Of a DNA stretch of 43,865 nt, positions 15,746-23,920 are shown piece by piece (the first letter of the stretch is position 1; each line of letters begins with the position of its first letter). The notes beneath the pieces are model-generated. The model saw nothing but the letters and a program-made list of their open reading frames with translations. It had not been told where the DNA came from and did no database searches. Source of the DNA: Gallionella sp. (GTDB taxonomy: Bacteria > Pseudomonadota > Gammaproteobacteria > Burkholderiales > Gallionellaceae); contig JADGRL010000025.1 in NCBI GenBank assembly GCA_017880865.1, positions 1-43,865 of the forward strand, read 5' to 3'. Both the position numbers and the translations under genes were made by a program.

Positions 15746-16180
15746 TACATTCCTCCCTGATTATGACGTTAACAAACTATGAAAATCCCACTGGGTTTAC
15801 CGAGCTGCACTTCGTATTTCTTAAAAATCATACCTCACCTTCAAATGAAGAGGAGCGAACAAACCTTGGGGTCAGGTCAATAAAAGTTGCACTCCAGTGC
15901 CAGTGATTTCGCTAACAATCTAGATTCCATTAATGCTTGGCTCGCGCACATGTGCTGCGGGCGAAGGTCTGACGGGAAAAGCGTATGCTGGATTTGTTGC
16001 ATGAATCGGTCACCCCCCGGTTATTCCGAACTGCATGGATAGAATAAATAGCCTTAAGTCTCTAAAGACTTAAGTGCGATAAGGTTTATATCAGGTCTGT
16101 TTGCCGGGTGTCAATTTTAACGATGCAGATGAGCGAAGAGGGCTGCTCAGGTCACCCATATGCAGCTTGATGGGTTGCGC
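15746..16180. other. Intergenic region without a recognised gene
   Basis: It contains the promoter side of the lipoprotein pair and the 3' side of yajL. The only structures seen are a perfect palindrome CTTAAGTC-6-GACTTAAG (16053-16074) and the string TTGGGGTCAGGTC near 15869-15881, which resembles sequence often found near IS200-like/REP-associated transposase genes. No open frame here looks coding. Confidence 0.5.
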
Positions 16181-16723
16181 TTAACGCTGCAATCCGGCCT
16201 CGACACTCAGGCGTTTTTCTTTGCCCATCAGCCGCTCTACCAGAATCAGCGCGAAATCCATCGCCGTGCCGGGGCCGCGCGACGTGATCAGCTTGCCGTC
16301 TTCCACGACCGCGTCAGATTTGAGCACAACCTGCGGAAATGCATCGAGGCTGCCGGGAAAACTGGTGGCGTGTTTTCCGTCGAGCAGGCCGGCGCTGGCC
16401 AGCACCGAGGGCGCGGCGCAAATTGCGGTCACGTATTTTCCCTGTTGCGCCATGTGTTGCACCAGCTTCAATACCCGCACATCGGCTTGTAGATGTCGGG
16501 TGCCCGGTTGCCCGCCGGGCAACACCACCATGTCATAGTTGTGCGTCAAGGCTTCATCCAGTGTGGTGTCGGGCACAAGCTGCGTGCCGCGACTACCGCG
16601 CAACGCGCCCGCACTCAGGCCAGCCAGCGTGACGGTCACTCCGCCCCGGCGCAGAATGTCGACGACCGTGACGGCTTCGAGCTCTTCACTGCCCTCGGCG
16701 AACAAGACCAGAGCGGTTTTCAT
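16181..16723 (-). CDS. yajL: DJ-1/PfpI family protein, YajL-like
   Basis: A 180-residue DJ-1 superfamily protein. The nucleophile-elbow cysteine is in TAICAAPSVL (about residue 105), the conserved acidic partner is in the N-terminal FAEGSEELEAV, and the C-terminal TSRGPGTAMDFALILVERL is typical of YajL/DJ-1. These proteins protect against oxidative and carbonyl stress; a protein deglycase activity has been claimed and disputed. The ATG at 16723 is chosen because it begins the first beta strand and overlaps the stop of the upstream gene (ATGA); longer upstream reading is inside that gene. Confidence 0.9.
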   Translation of the reverse strand: MKTALVLFAEGSEELEAVTVVDILRRGGVTVTLAGLSAGALRGSRGTQLVPDTTLDEALTHNYDMVVLPGGQPGTRHLQADVRVLKLVQHMAQQGKYVTAICAAPSVLASAGLLDGKHATSFPGSLDAFPQVVLKSDAVVEDGKLITSRGPGTAMDFALILVERLMGKEKRLSVEAGLQR

Positions 16724-17121
16724 GTGCGCTTCCCCAGATTGAATGCCTGGACCAGGGCGTTCTTGAGTCCGGGATGTTGATCGATATTCGCGATGTTTAA
16801 TTCGCGCGTAGCGATCGGCTGCAGCAGCGCGAGAACCCTGTTTTCCTGCCACGCGACCATGAATGCCTGCTGGTTGAAATCCCCGTTGCTCAGATAATCC
16901 GCAGCATAGCCTTGCGCATTTTTAAACTCGATTTCCGTCTCCTGCATCACCTCGTACAGATAGGAATAGGTGTCGATTTTATGGTCGCGCGCCAGGATCG
17001 CATGAAACGACGGAAACTCTTGCTCCAGCATCATCAGCCGATCCAGGTCGATAGTCGAGGTCAGGGAGTAGGTCTCTCCTTTGAAGGAGAATTCGATATG
17101 GGCGTCGATGCTGTTTTTCAT
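16720..17121 (-). CDS. Conserved hypothetical protein upstream of yajL
   Basis: A 133-residue soluble protein. It starts IDAHIEFSFKGETYSLTSTIDLDRLM, a beta hairpin leading into helices, and contains DHKIDTYSYLYEVMQETEIEF. No signal peptide or membrane segment is visible. I cannot name a family with confidence. It overlaps yajL by four bases and so is translationally coupled to it. Codon use and composition look like the neighbours. Confidence 0.72.
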   Translation of the reverse strand: MKNSIDAHIEFSFKGETYSLTSTIDLDRLMMLEQEFPSFHAILARDHKIDTYSYLYEVMQETEIEFKNAQGYAADYLSNGDFNQQAFMVAWQENRVLALLQPIATRELNIANIDQHPGLKNALVQAFNLGKRT

Positions 17122-17183
17122 GGGCGGCGAAATCAGGGAGGGTGCAGTTGTCTGGGGATTGTATCCCTTTTAACCGGCGCGCC

Positions 17184-17993
17184 CTAAAAACTGGCGGTGA
17201 AGCGCACGCCGATCGAGTCCGGCGTGATTTCCGGCAGCAGCGCCATTTTGCCGGAGCGCATCGGCTTGTTGTAGGCAACCACGCTTTTTCCGACCAGCGT
17301 GCCGATCAATGCGCCCGCCAGCACGTCCGAGGCGAAGTGGGCGCCGTGGTAGCTGCGCGCGATGCCGACCAGACTGGCCAGCGTGTAAGAGGAGCATGTC
17401 ACCCAGGTTTCTTCATAGTGGTTGGCGATGACCGAGGCCAGCGCGAAGGCCTCGGTGGTATGGCCGGATGGAAACGAGGAGTTCGACGAATAGCGGAAGC
17501 TGAGCGGATGGAATGTCGCGATGCCGGCATTCTCGCGCGGGCGCGCCCGCCCGGTGATAAATTTGATCGTGGGCGTGATCAGTCCGCTGGCGATCAGGCT
17601 GGCGGTCAGGCCATCTTGGGCCACGGCTGCGGCCGTGTCGTTGCCGATGACCCCGGCCAGATAAAATCCGCCGACGGTGAGCGCCGCATATTCAGCGCCG
17701 AAGCGTTCCACCTTGAGCATGACGCCGTTGTTGTTGGGCGCATGGCGGCGCATCTCGTCGCGGAGCGGGCCGTCGATGATGGCGGCGACCCCGATCACAC
17801 TGGCGGCAGCCAGCCCGAAATTCTGCCATTCCTGTTCCTGCCAGCGGGCCGGCGCGGTGAGCACGTGCCTGACGTCTTCCACCAGTATTTCCGGATAGGA
17901 CGGCGGCGCCTCTGCGGCCTGCACCGTGCAGCTCAAACCCAGCAGGAGTGCCGCAGCGCAGGCTGGGATAAAGCCTCGCAGAAGTTTTCGCAC
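17184..17993 (-). CDS. PAP2-family phosphatase, exported or membrane-associated
   Basis: The type 2 phosphatidic acid phosphatase signature is complete: KFITGRARP (motif 1), SSFPSGHT (motif 2) and RSYHGAHFASDVLAG (motif 3 with the catalytic His). The N-terminus has a signal-like segment (LLRGFIPACAAALLLGLSC). It probably dephosphorylates a lipid phosphate such as undecaprenyl pyrophosphate or phosphatidate on the periplasmic side, or is a class A acid phosphatase; the substrate is unknown. The start is uncertain: GTG 17993 puts the signal peptide at the N-terminus, while GTG 18032 inside the end of yajQ is possible; neither has a clear ribosome site. Confidence 0.82.
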   Translation of the reverse strand: MRKLLRGFIPACAAALLLGLSCTVQAAEAPPSYPEILVEDVRHVLTAPARWQEQEWQNFGLAAASVIGVAAIIDGPLRDEMRRHAPNNNGVMLKVERFGAEYAALTVGGFYLAGVIGNDTAAAVAQDGLTASLIASGLITPTIKFITGRARPRENAGIATFHPLSFRYSSNSSFPSGHTTEAFALASVIANHYEETWVTCSSYTLASLVGIARSYHGAHFASDVLAGALIGTLVGKSVVAYNKPMRSGKMALLPEITPDSIGVRFTASF

Positions 17994-18024
17994 CCGGGGG
18001 GTGCGCGAACCCCAGCGGTTGGTT

Positions 18025-18513
18025 TTAATCACGGAAGTTCTGATACTGCAACGGGAAGTCGGTGATGGTCTTCTTGATGAACGCGATGGCATCCTGCAAG
18101 TCGTCGCGGTTCTTGCCGGTAACGCGCACCTCGTCGCCCTGGATGCTGGCCTGCACCTTCAGCTTGCTGTCCTTGATGTGTTTGACGATCTTCTTGGCAA
18201 GCTCGATCTCGACGCCTTCTTTTACCTCGCAGCCGCGCTTGATCTTGTTGCCGCTGACTTTCTCGATCTTGTCGCTGATCTCCAGACATTTGATGTCCAC
18301 GCCGCGCTTGGTCAGTTTGGCATTCAGAATATCCTGCACCTGGTCGAGCTGGAATTCATTGTCGGCCCAGACCGTGAGCTTGAGTTCGGCCTGCTCCACG
18401 CGCGCATCCGACCCCTTGAAGTCGAAGCGGTTGGTGACTTCCTTGTTGGTCTGCTCGATCGCATTTTTGACTTCGGTCTTGTCTACTTCTGAAACGATGT
18501 CGAAGGTTGGCAT
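18025..18513 (-). CDS. yajQ: YajQ family nucleotide-binding protein
   Basis: A 162-residue protein of the usual YajQ length. Landmarks are [15 protein letters not shown] at the N-terminus, [28 protein letters not shown] and the terminal LQYQNFRD, all diagnostic. The two RRM-like domains bind nucleotides; in Xanthomonas and Pseudomonas, homologues are cyclic-di-GMP effectors that work with transcription factors. A 120-bp palindromic repeat element begins only 20 bp upstream of the start codon, so the promoter must lie within or beyond that element. AGGAGT precedes ATG 18513. Confidence 0.95.
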   Translation of the reverse strand: MPTFDIVSEVDKTEVKNAIEQTNKEVTNRFDFKGSDARVEQAELKLTVWADNEFQLDQVQDILNAKLTKRGVDIKCLEISDKIEKVSGNKIKRGCEVKEGVEIELAKKIVKHIKDSKLKVQASIQGDEVRVTGKNRDDLQDAIAFIKKTITDFPLQYQNFRD

Positions 18514-18533
18514 GGTGTACTCCTGTCAGTTCT

Positions 18534-18653
18534 GTCATTCCCGCGAAGGCGGGAATCCAGTATTTTTAAAGTATCCGCGTAGCGGACAAAACCAGTTGTC
18601 CCGCTGCGCGGGCTATGTTCACTTGTCTGGATTCCCACTTTCGCGGGAATGAC
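18534..18653. repeat. 120-bp element bounded by dRS3-like inverted repeats
   Basis: Both ends are 27-bp inverted repeats matching at 24 positions, each containing ATTCCC-8-GGGAAT, the consensus of the Neisseria dRS3 repeat (ATTCCCGCGAAGGCGGGAAT at 18537-18556 and ATTCCCACTTTCGCGGGAAT at 18631-18650). The interior holds two more small GC-rich hairpins. Similar TCATTCCCGCGAA-type repeats are widespread in proteobacteria. It sits between yajQ and ppnP. Confidence 0.85.
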
Positions 18654-18665
18654 GGTGCCATTTTA

Positions 18666-18977
18666 TTAACCGAAGCTGCAAACGTAGTTGATTACCTCAT
18701 TCGCCTCGATCACGAAGTGGCTGTTGGCGGCCACGGAAAATTGGCTACCGGCACCATAGGTCTTGAATTCCGGCTCATCGCCGAGCTTCACGCGGCAGGT
18801 GCCGGAGGTGATTTCCATCAGCTCCGGCGTGCTGACATTGAAGGTCAGCGTGCTGGGCAGAATCACGCCGACGGTTTTGCGCGTGCCATCGGCGAACAGT
18901 ACCGAGTGCGACACACACTTGCCGTCGAAGAATACATTGCCCTTTTTAACCACGCTGACGTTATCGAATTGCGACAT
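18666..18977 (-). CDS. ppnP: Pyrimidine/purine nucleoside phosphorylase PpnP (YaiE)
   Basis: A 103-residue single cupin domain of the DUF1255/PpnP family (E. coli 94 residues). It contains [33 protein letters not shown], and the acidic turn [18 protein letters not shown] typical of the family. E. coli PpnP splits many nucleosides to base and ribose-1-phosphate. It is the last gene of the apparent arg operon, nine bases after the macro-domain gene. The start at 18977 is preceded by AAGGAAAC. Confidence 0.9.
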   Translation of the reverse strand: MSQFDNVSVVKKGNVFFDGKCVSHSVLFADGTRKTVGVILPSTLTFNVSTPELMEITSGTCRVKLGDEPEFKTYGAGSQFSVAANSHFVIEANEVINYVCSFG

Positions 18978-18986
18978 GCTGTTTCC

Positions 18987-19484
18987 TTATTTTGATTGGG
19001 TTGGTTCGCCGGCTTTGACGCCTTTTTGGTATGCGACATAAATATAAATGGGAATACCGAGATCGCCGAGATGTTTTTCGATCAGCGGTTTGACCTCATT
19101 CCAATCCAGTCCTGTCATCCCGCAAGCCAGACGCGGCAGGGCAAGGCTGGTGATTTTTTCTTTCTGTGCAAATTCTCGCAGCGCATGCAACGCATGATTC
19201 ACATGGCTGAGCGTTGCACGTCCGGGTTTGCTGCCGTGGTCGTATGCGCCGTCCTGAGTGAACAGGTTGACGATGTAACGTCCGTCGGGACTCATCCACG
19301 ACCACACCCCGCCTGACTTGGGGTGCTTGGTCTGGCAGTAGTGGCGAAAGTCCTTGTACATCGCGGGCATACGCTCGCGCAGTTGCAGGGCCAGGCCGTG
19401 ATGAAAGTCATCGTTGGGCGCGACACCTTGCGCGATGGCCCTCGCACCGCTAAATAAAATGTCGCCGCTCAGTTCGTGGATCAT
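18987..19484 (-). CDS. Macro domain protein (ADP-ribose binding/hydrolase-like)
   Basis: A 165-residue single macro domain. The first adenosine-binding motif is LSGDILFSGARAIAQGV, with Asp in GDIL. The second ligand loop is LALPRLACGMTGLDWNEV, close to the TARG1/DarG-like and Appr-1''-phosphatase branch. Such proteins bind or remove ADP-ribose derivatives; here the exact reaction is unknown. It is encoded six bases after argG and nine before ppnP, so it appears to travel with arginine and nucleoside genes. No ADP-ribosyltransferase (DarT-like) gene is adjacent, so a toxin-antitoxin role is not supported. Confidence 0.85.
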   Translation of the reverse strand: MIHELSGDILFSGARAIAQGVAPNDDFHHGLALQLRERMPAMYKDFRHYCQTKHPKSGGVWSWMSPDGRYIVNLFTQDGAYDHGSKPGRATLSHVNHALHALREFAQKEKITSLALPRLACGMTGLDWNEVKPLIEKHLGDLGIPIYIYVAYQKGVKAGEPTQSK

Positions 19485-19490
19485 GCTGCT

Positions 19491-20717
19491 CTATTTTTTC
19501 TTGTGTAAATTTGCCGCAATGCGCAGGCGCAGCGCGTTCAGCTTGATGAAACCAGCCGCATCTTTCTGGTCGTATGCGCCCTTGTCATCTTCGAAGGTGG
19601 CGATGGTCGGGTCGAACAGCGAATCGGTCTTCGAATCGCGGCCCACGACGATCACGTTGCCCTTGTACAGCTTGACGCGTACCCAGCCGTTCACGGTCTG
19701 CTGGGTATGGTCGATCAGGGTTTGCAGCGCGAGGCGTTCCGGCGACCACCAGTAGCCGTTGTAGATCATCGAAGCGTAGCGCGGCATTAGGTCATCTTTT
19801 AAGTGAGCGACTTCGCGGTCCAGCGTGATGGACTCGATCGCGCGATGAGCTTTGAGCATGATCGTGCCGCCGGGAGTTTCGTAGCAGCCCCGCGACTTCA
19901 TGCCGACGTAGCGGTTTTCCACCAGATCGAGGCGACCGATGCCGTGCTTGCCGCCGAGTTCGTTGAGCTTGGTCAGCACCTGTGCCGGACTAATCTTCGT
20001 GCCGTTCAGTGCGACGATGTCGCCGTTGGCAAATTCGATTTCCAAATATTCGGCTTTATCCGGTGCGGCTTCAGGCGACACGGTCCAGCGCCACATGCTG
20101 TCTTCGGCTTCCGCCGCCGGGTTTTCCAGATGACGGCCTTCGAAGGAAATGTGCAGCAGGTTCGCGTCCATCGAGTAGGGCGAGCCGCCTTGCTTGTGCT
20201 TCATGTCGATCGGGATGCCGGCCTTTTCGGCGTAAGCCATCAGCTTCTCGCGGCTCAATAAATCCCATTCGCGCCACGGCGCGATGACCTTGATGTTCGG
20301 GTTCAAGGCGTATGCGCCCAACTCGAAACGCACCTGATCGTTGCCCTTGCCGGTCGCGCCGTGCGAGATGGCTTGTGCGCCAGTCATCGTGGAAATCTCG
20401 ATCAGACGCTTCGCGATCAGCGGACGCGCGATCGAGGTGCCGAGCAGATATTCGCCTTCATACACGGTGTTGGCGCGGAACATCGGGAACACGAAATCGC
20501 GCACGAATTCCTCGCGCATGTCGTCGATGTAAATATTTTCCGGCTTGATGCCCATTTTTAGCGCCTTGGCGCGAGCCGGTTCCAGCTCTTCACCCTGACC
20601 GATGTCGGCGGTGAAGGTGATGACTTCGCATTTATAAGTGTCCTGCAGCCATTTTAAAATGACCGAGGTGTCGAGTCCGCCGGAATAGGCGAGAACTACT
20701 TTTTTGATGTCAGACAT
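19491..20717 (-). CDS. argG: Argininosuccinate synthase
   Basis: A 408-residue enzyme joining citrulline and aspartate with ATP in arginine synthesis. The N-terminal PP-loop [18 protein letters not shown] is complete, followed by [15 protein letters not shown] and [15 protein letters not shown]. Length and the [20 protein letters not shown] region are normal for the family. It sits in a minus-strand run argD-argF-DUF2798-argG, so arginine synthesis genes are clustered. No ARG box was identified by eye. Confidence 0.97.
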   Translation of the reverse strand: MSDIKKVVLAYSGGLDTSVILKWLQDTYKCEVITFTADIGQGEELEPARAKALKMGIKPENIYIDDMREEFVRDFVFPMFRANTVYEGEYLLGTSIARPLIAKRLIEISTMTGAQAISHGATGKGNDQVRFELGAYALNPNIKVIAPWREWDLLSREKLMAYAEKAGIPIDMKHKQGGSPYSMDANLLHISFEGRHLENPAAEAEDSMWRWTVSPEAAPDKAEYLEIEFANGDIVALNGTKISPAQVLTKLNELGGKHGIGRLDLVENRYVGMKSRGCYETPGGTIMLKAHRAIESITLDREVAHLKDDLMPRYASMIYNGYWWSPERLALQTLIDHTQQTVNGWVRVKLYKGNVIVVGRDSKTDSLFDPTIATFEDDKGAYDQKDAAGFIKLNALRLRIAANLHKKK

Positions 20718-20738
20718 AGTGAGTTCCAGTTTGCGAAA

Positions 20739-20966
20739 TTATTGGGCAGTCAGTTTGGCGACCAGATTGCGTACCCTGTTGGTAAAAAGCAGTATGCAGA
20801 TCATCGCCACCGGCCACGCCAGCGTGAAGGCATGCATCCAGCGTCCGGTATAGCCGTCATCCATCCCGGTGTTCACCCAGGTGACGAACGCCGTCATGAT
20901 GAAGGCCATCAGCATAGACATGAGTAGCGCAAAAAATAGCGGGGTATAACGGGGTGGAACGCGCAT
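20739..20966 (-). CDS. DUF2798 small membrane protein
   Basis: A 75-residue protein with two membrane helices (about residues 9-31 and 45-62). The phrase ALLMSMLMAFIMTAFVTWVNTG and the following WMHAFTLAWPVA are typical of DUF2798. Function is unknown. It begins one base after the argF stop and lies 21 bp before argG, so it is inside the arg operon. Confidence 0.85.
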   Translation of the reverse strand: MRVPPRYTPLFFALLMSMLMAFIMTAFVTWVNTGMDDGYTGRWMHAFTLAWPVAMICILLFTNRVRNLVAKLTAQ

Positions 20967-20967
20967 C

Positions 20968-21918
20968 TCAAACGATCTTTCCGAGCAGCAGATATTCCAT
21001 CAGTGCTTTTTGTACATGCAAACGATTTTCCGCTTCATCCCACACCACGCTTTGCGGGCCATCCATCACGCCGGCGGAGACTTCCTCGCCGCGATGTGCG
21101 GGCAGGCAGTGCATGAATAGCGCATCTTTCGCGGCGACGCGCATCATGTCTTCATCCACTTGCCAGTCGGCAAAGTCTTTCATGCGTTCTTCGTTCTCGG
21201 CCTCGAAGCCCATGCTGGTCCACACGTCGGTGGTCACCAGATCCGCGCCGCGCGCGGCTTCCATCGGGTCGGTAAATTCTTCGTAGTGATCCTCGCCGAA
21301 TAGTCCGGCGCGTTCCGGCTCGACTTCATAGCCGGGCGGTGTCGAGACATGCACGTTGAAGTCCAGTATTTCCGCGGCTTGCAGCCAGGTGTTGCACATG
21401 TTGTTGGAGTCGCCGATCCACGCCACGGTCTTGCCCTGAATGCTACCGCGCTGTTCGATGAAGGTGTAGATGTCCGCGAGAATCTGGCACGGATGATATT
21501 CGTTGGTCAGGCCGTTGATCACCGGCACGCGCGAGTTCGCGGCAAAGCGCTCGATGATGGATTGCTCGAAGGTGCGGATCATCACGATGTCGCTCATGCG
21601 CGAGATGACTTGCCCGGCATCTTCCACCGGTTCGCCGCGACCCAGTTGAGAATCGCGCGTGTTCAGGTAAATCGCCGAGCCGCCCAGTTGCTGCATGCCG
21701 GCCTCGAAAGACAGGCGGGTGCGGGTGCTGGCCTTCTCGAAGATCATCACCAGCGTGCGGTCGGTCAGTGGCCAGTATTGCTGGTAGGCTTTGAATTTCT
21801 GTTTGATGACACGGGTGCGCGCAAACAGATATTCAAGCTCTTCTCGGTTCAGGTCTTTAAACTGTAAAAAGTGTTTTACCGGTGCAGGTTGCTTTATTGA
21901 CATGGGCTGGGCTGACAT
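20968..21918 (-). CDS. argF: Ornithine carbamoyltransferase
   Basis: A 316-residue enzyme making citrulline from ornithine and carbamoyl phosphate. The carbamoyl-phosphate motif STRTRLSFE is near residue 60, GLTNEYHPCQILAD is the second signature, and HCLPAHRGEEV carries the catalytic Cys. About ten residues at the N-terminus are variable, and Met6 is an alternative start. It follows argD by 13 bp and precedes the DUF2798 gene by one base. Confidence 0.97.
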   Translation of the reverse strand: MSAQPMSIKQPAPVKHFLQFKDLNREELEYLFARTRVIKQKFKAYQQYWPLTDRTLVMIFEKASTRTRLSFEAGMQQLGGSAIYLNTRDSQLGRGEPVEDAGQVISRMSDIVMIRTFEQSIIERFAANSRVPVINGLTNEYHPCQILADIYTFIEQRGSIQGKTVAWIGDSNNMCNTWLQAAEILDFNVHVSTPPGYEVEPERAGLFGEDHYEEFTDPMEAARGADLVTTDVWTSMGFEAENEERMKDFADWQVDEDMMRVAAKDALFMHCLPAHRGEEVSAGVMDGPQSVVWDEAENRLHVQKALMEYLLLGKIV

Positions 21919-21931
21919 GGCTCGTTACCGA

Positions 21932-23104
21932 TCAGGATTGCAAAAATTCTTTAATCAGCGGGCACAGGCCATCGATCAACAACTGCGCTTCCGTCTGCGT
22001 CATCACCAGCGGCGGCAACAACCGGATCACGCTGTCGGCTGTCACGTTGATCAACAGTCCTTGGGCGAGAGCCAGTTTGACCAGATCGCCGCACGGCTTG
22101 TCGAGTTCGATGCCGATCATCAGCCCTTGGCCGCGAATCTCCTTGAGGCCGTTCACGCCTTGCAACGCGGTAGCGAAACCTTGCCGGATAAAATGACCGA
22201 GGCTCTCGGCATGCGCCAGCAACTTGTCCTGTTCAAGAATATTCAGCGTGGTCAGCCCTGCTGTGCAAGCCAGCGGATTGCCGCCGAAGGTCGAGCCATG
22301 ATTGCCCGGCTTGAATAAGCCCGCCGCACGGCCAGCCGTGATGCAGGTGCCGATGGGCACGCCCGAACCCAGGCCTTTGGCGAGCGTCATCACGTCCGGC
22401 AAAATATGGGTGTGCTGATAGGCGAACCACTTGCCGGTGCGCCCGATGCCACATTGCACCTCATCAAGCATCAGCAGCCAGTTTTGTTCGTCGCAAATTT
22501 TGCGCAGTTGTTGCAGATATTCGATGTCCAGCGTGCGGATGCCGCCTTCGCCCTGAATCGGTTCAACCAGCACTGCGACTACGCTGCTGTTGTGCTGGGC
22601 GACGTGGCTGATGGCTTCCAAATCGTTGTAAGGCACGCGCACAAAGCCGCCCACCAGCGGCTCGAAGCCCGCCTGCACCTTGCGGTTGCCGGTGGCGGAG
22701 AGCGTCGCCAGCGTCCGTCCGTGGAACGCTTTTTCCATGACGATGATCGCGGGGGATTCGATGCCCTGCTGGTGGCCGTACATCCGCGCCAGCTTGATTG
22801 CGGCCTCGTTCGCCTCGCAACCGGAATTGCAGAAGAATACTTCCTGCATGCCGGTCAAACTGCACAGCTTGTCGGCCAGCAGTTCCTGTCCGGCTACCTG
22901 ATAGACATTGGAGCAGTGGATCAGACGGCCGATCTGCTCGCCCAGCGCAGCAGTGAAGCGCGGGTGCGCATGCCCCAAGGTGTTCACGGCGATGCCGGAC
23001 AGTCCGTCCAGATAGCGCTTGCCCTCGGTATCCCACAGCCACGCGCCTTCGCCGCGCACAAAGGTGACGGGGAGCCGGGCATAAGTGTTCATTACATGTG
23101 ACAT
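21932..23104 (-). CDS. argD: Acetylornithine aminotransferase
   Basis: A 390-residue class III PLP aminotransferase. The PLP-binding lysine is in MTLAKGLGSGVPIG, the cofactor Asp in LLMLDEVQCGIGRTGK, and the small-subunit signature FCNSGCEANEAAIKLAR is present. It converts N-acetylglutamate semialdehyde to N-acetylornithine. It is the first gene of the arg run. The start is uncertain between ATG 23104 and Met5; neither has an obvious ribosome site, and a GC hairpin ends only nine bases upstream. Confidence 0.95.
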   Translation of the reverse strand: MSHVMNTYARLPVTFVRGEGAWLWDTEGKRYLDGLSGIAVNTLGHAHPRFTAALGEQIGRLIHCSNVYQVAGQELLADKLCSLTGMQEVFFCNSGCEANEAAIKLARMYGHQQGIESPAIIVMEKAFHGRTLATLSATGNRKVQAGFEPLVGGFVRVPYNDLEAISHVAQHNSSVVAVLVEPIQGEGGIRTLDIEYLQQLRKICDEQNWLLMLDEVQCGIGRTGKWFAYQHTHILPDVMTLAKGLGSGVPIGTCITAGRAAGLFKPGNHGSTFGGNPLACTAGLTTLNILEQDKLLAHAESLGHFIRQGFATALQGVNGLKEIRGQGLMIGIELDKPCGDLVKLALAQGLLINVTADSVIRLLPPLVMTQTEAQLLIDGLCPLIKEFLQS

Positions 23105-23113
23105 AAAATAATG

Positions 23114-23132
23114 ACGGCGGACCAGCCGCCGT
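23114..23132 (-). promoter_or_regulatory. Leader hairpin immediately before argD
   Basis: On the minus strand ACGGCGG pairs with CCGCCGT over five bases, followed by CATTATTTTATG leading into the argD start region. A stem plus a partly T-rich tract this close to the start could act as an attenuator or block ribosome entry, or be an element from elsewhere. Confidence 0.4.
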
Positions 23133-23224
23133 TCAGTAATAAATCAAGATGCGTATATTGAGCCAAACAGCCACATTCACGCAAGAAAAACATAGGGCAC
23201 GCAAGAAAAACAATCTGGCGCTAC

Positions 23225-23257
23225 AAAACAAACAAGCCGACATCGCTGTCGGCTTGT
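23225..23257 (-). terminator. Intrinsic terminator of rpsT
   Basis: ACAAGCCGACA (23232-23242) pairs perfectly with TGTCGGCTTGT (23247-23257). On the minus strand it is followed by TTGTTTTG. It lies 26 bp beyond the rpsT stop and before the arg operon. Two direct copies of CACGCAAGAAAAACA (23178-23192 and 23198-23212) lie just downstream of it. Confidence 0.85.
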
Positions 23258-23282
23258 GCGGTAAACCAAAGCAGTTGAGCGC

Positions 23283-23546
23283 TTAAGCCATTGCCTTGAT
23301 AGCCGCAGACAGACGGCTCTTATGGCGAGCGGCCTTGTTCTTGTGGATGATTTTCTTGTCGGCGATGCTATCTACAGAGCTCACGGAAACATTGTAAACG
23401 GCTTGCGCGGCAGCCTTGTCACCGGCTTCGATCGCCTTGATGACCTTCTTTACCGCTGTGCGCAATTCAGAGCGCAAGCTGCTGTTATGAGCATTTTGTT
23501 TAACTGCTTGACGGGCACGTTTACGAGCTTGTGCGGTATTGGCCAT
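23283..23546 (-). CDS. rpsT: 30S ribosomal protein S20
   Basis: An 87-residue, Lys/Ala/Arg-rich helical protein of standard S20 length, starting [21 protein letters not shown] and ending [11 protein letters not shown]. It binds 16S rRNA in the body of the small subunit. AAGGAGT precedes the ATG. In many beta- and gammaproteobacteria rpsT is beside murJ in divergent orientation; here murJ is 5.2 kb away with other genes between. Confidence 0.97.
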   Translation of the reverse strand: MANTAQARKRARQAVKQNAHNSSLRSELRTAVKKVIKAIEAGDKAAAQAVYNVSVSSVDSIADKKIIHKNKAARHKSRLSAAIKAMA

Positions 23547-23869
23547 GACTACTCCTTGAAAAATTCGGTACTACGGAAAGGCGCGCATTCTAGTAGCTCC
23601 CCCAATCTTTTGCAAATCTTTTTGCACAGACCCAGCGTGTAACGGGCGCTGCCGGGAATAATCGAGATCAAGCCTACGAGTTTTATGGCAATGTAAACAC
23701 TGAGCCAGTTGACCTGTTGCACGATACATACATTTTCAAAGGTAAGTAGCGCAGGTCGCTTCAAGCGTAGCCCCAGTCCAACCTAATTCATGCGCGCGTG
23801 CAGGCAACCACGGGACATGGAACAGGCTAAAAAATTGCCTGCGCATAAGGGATGGGGGTTTTATGTCCG
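23547..23869. other. rpsT leader region, no gene recognised
   Basis: This stretch lies between the rpsT start and the terminator of the lipoprotein gene. It must hold the rpsT promoter. No supported coding frame or clear structure was found. Confidence 0.4.
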
Positions 23870-23898
23870 AAAAAAAGGCACAGGGTATACCCTGTGCC
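23870..23898 (-). terminator. Intrinsic terminator of the lipoprotein gene
   Basis: GGCACAGGGT (23877-23886) pairs with ACCCTGTGCC (23889-23898); on the minus strand a run of seven T follows. It starts 23 bp after the stop of the upstream minus-strand gene. Confidence 0.93.
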
Positions 23899-23920
23899 TT
23901 CACAAAGAACCTACTTGGAT

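Noticed and set aside
17142..18065. Open frame of 307 codons antisense to the PAP2 phosphatase
   Set aside because: Arg/Gly/Asp-rich complement of a real gene; no recognisable motif.
18987..19484. Macro-domain protein as a DarG-type antitoxin
   Set aside because: No DarT-like toxin gene is adjacent; the neighbours are argG and ppnP.
23178..23212. Two copies of CACGCAAGAAAAACA as a start of a CRISPR-like array
   Set aside because: Only two short copies, 5 bp apart, with no further repeats or cas genes.
23549..23764. 71-codon open frame upstream of rpsT
   Set aside because: No ribosome site, overlaps the region where the rpsT promoter must be, no family resemblance.
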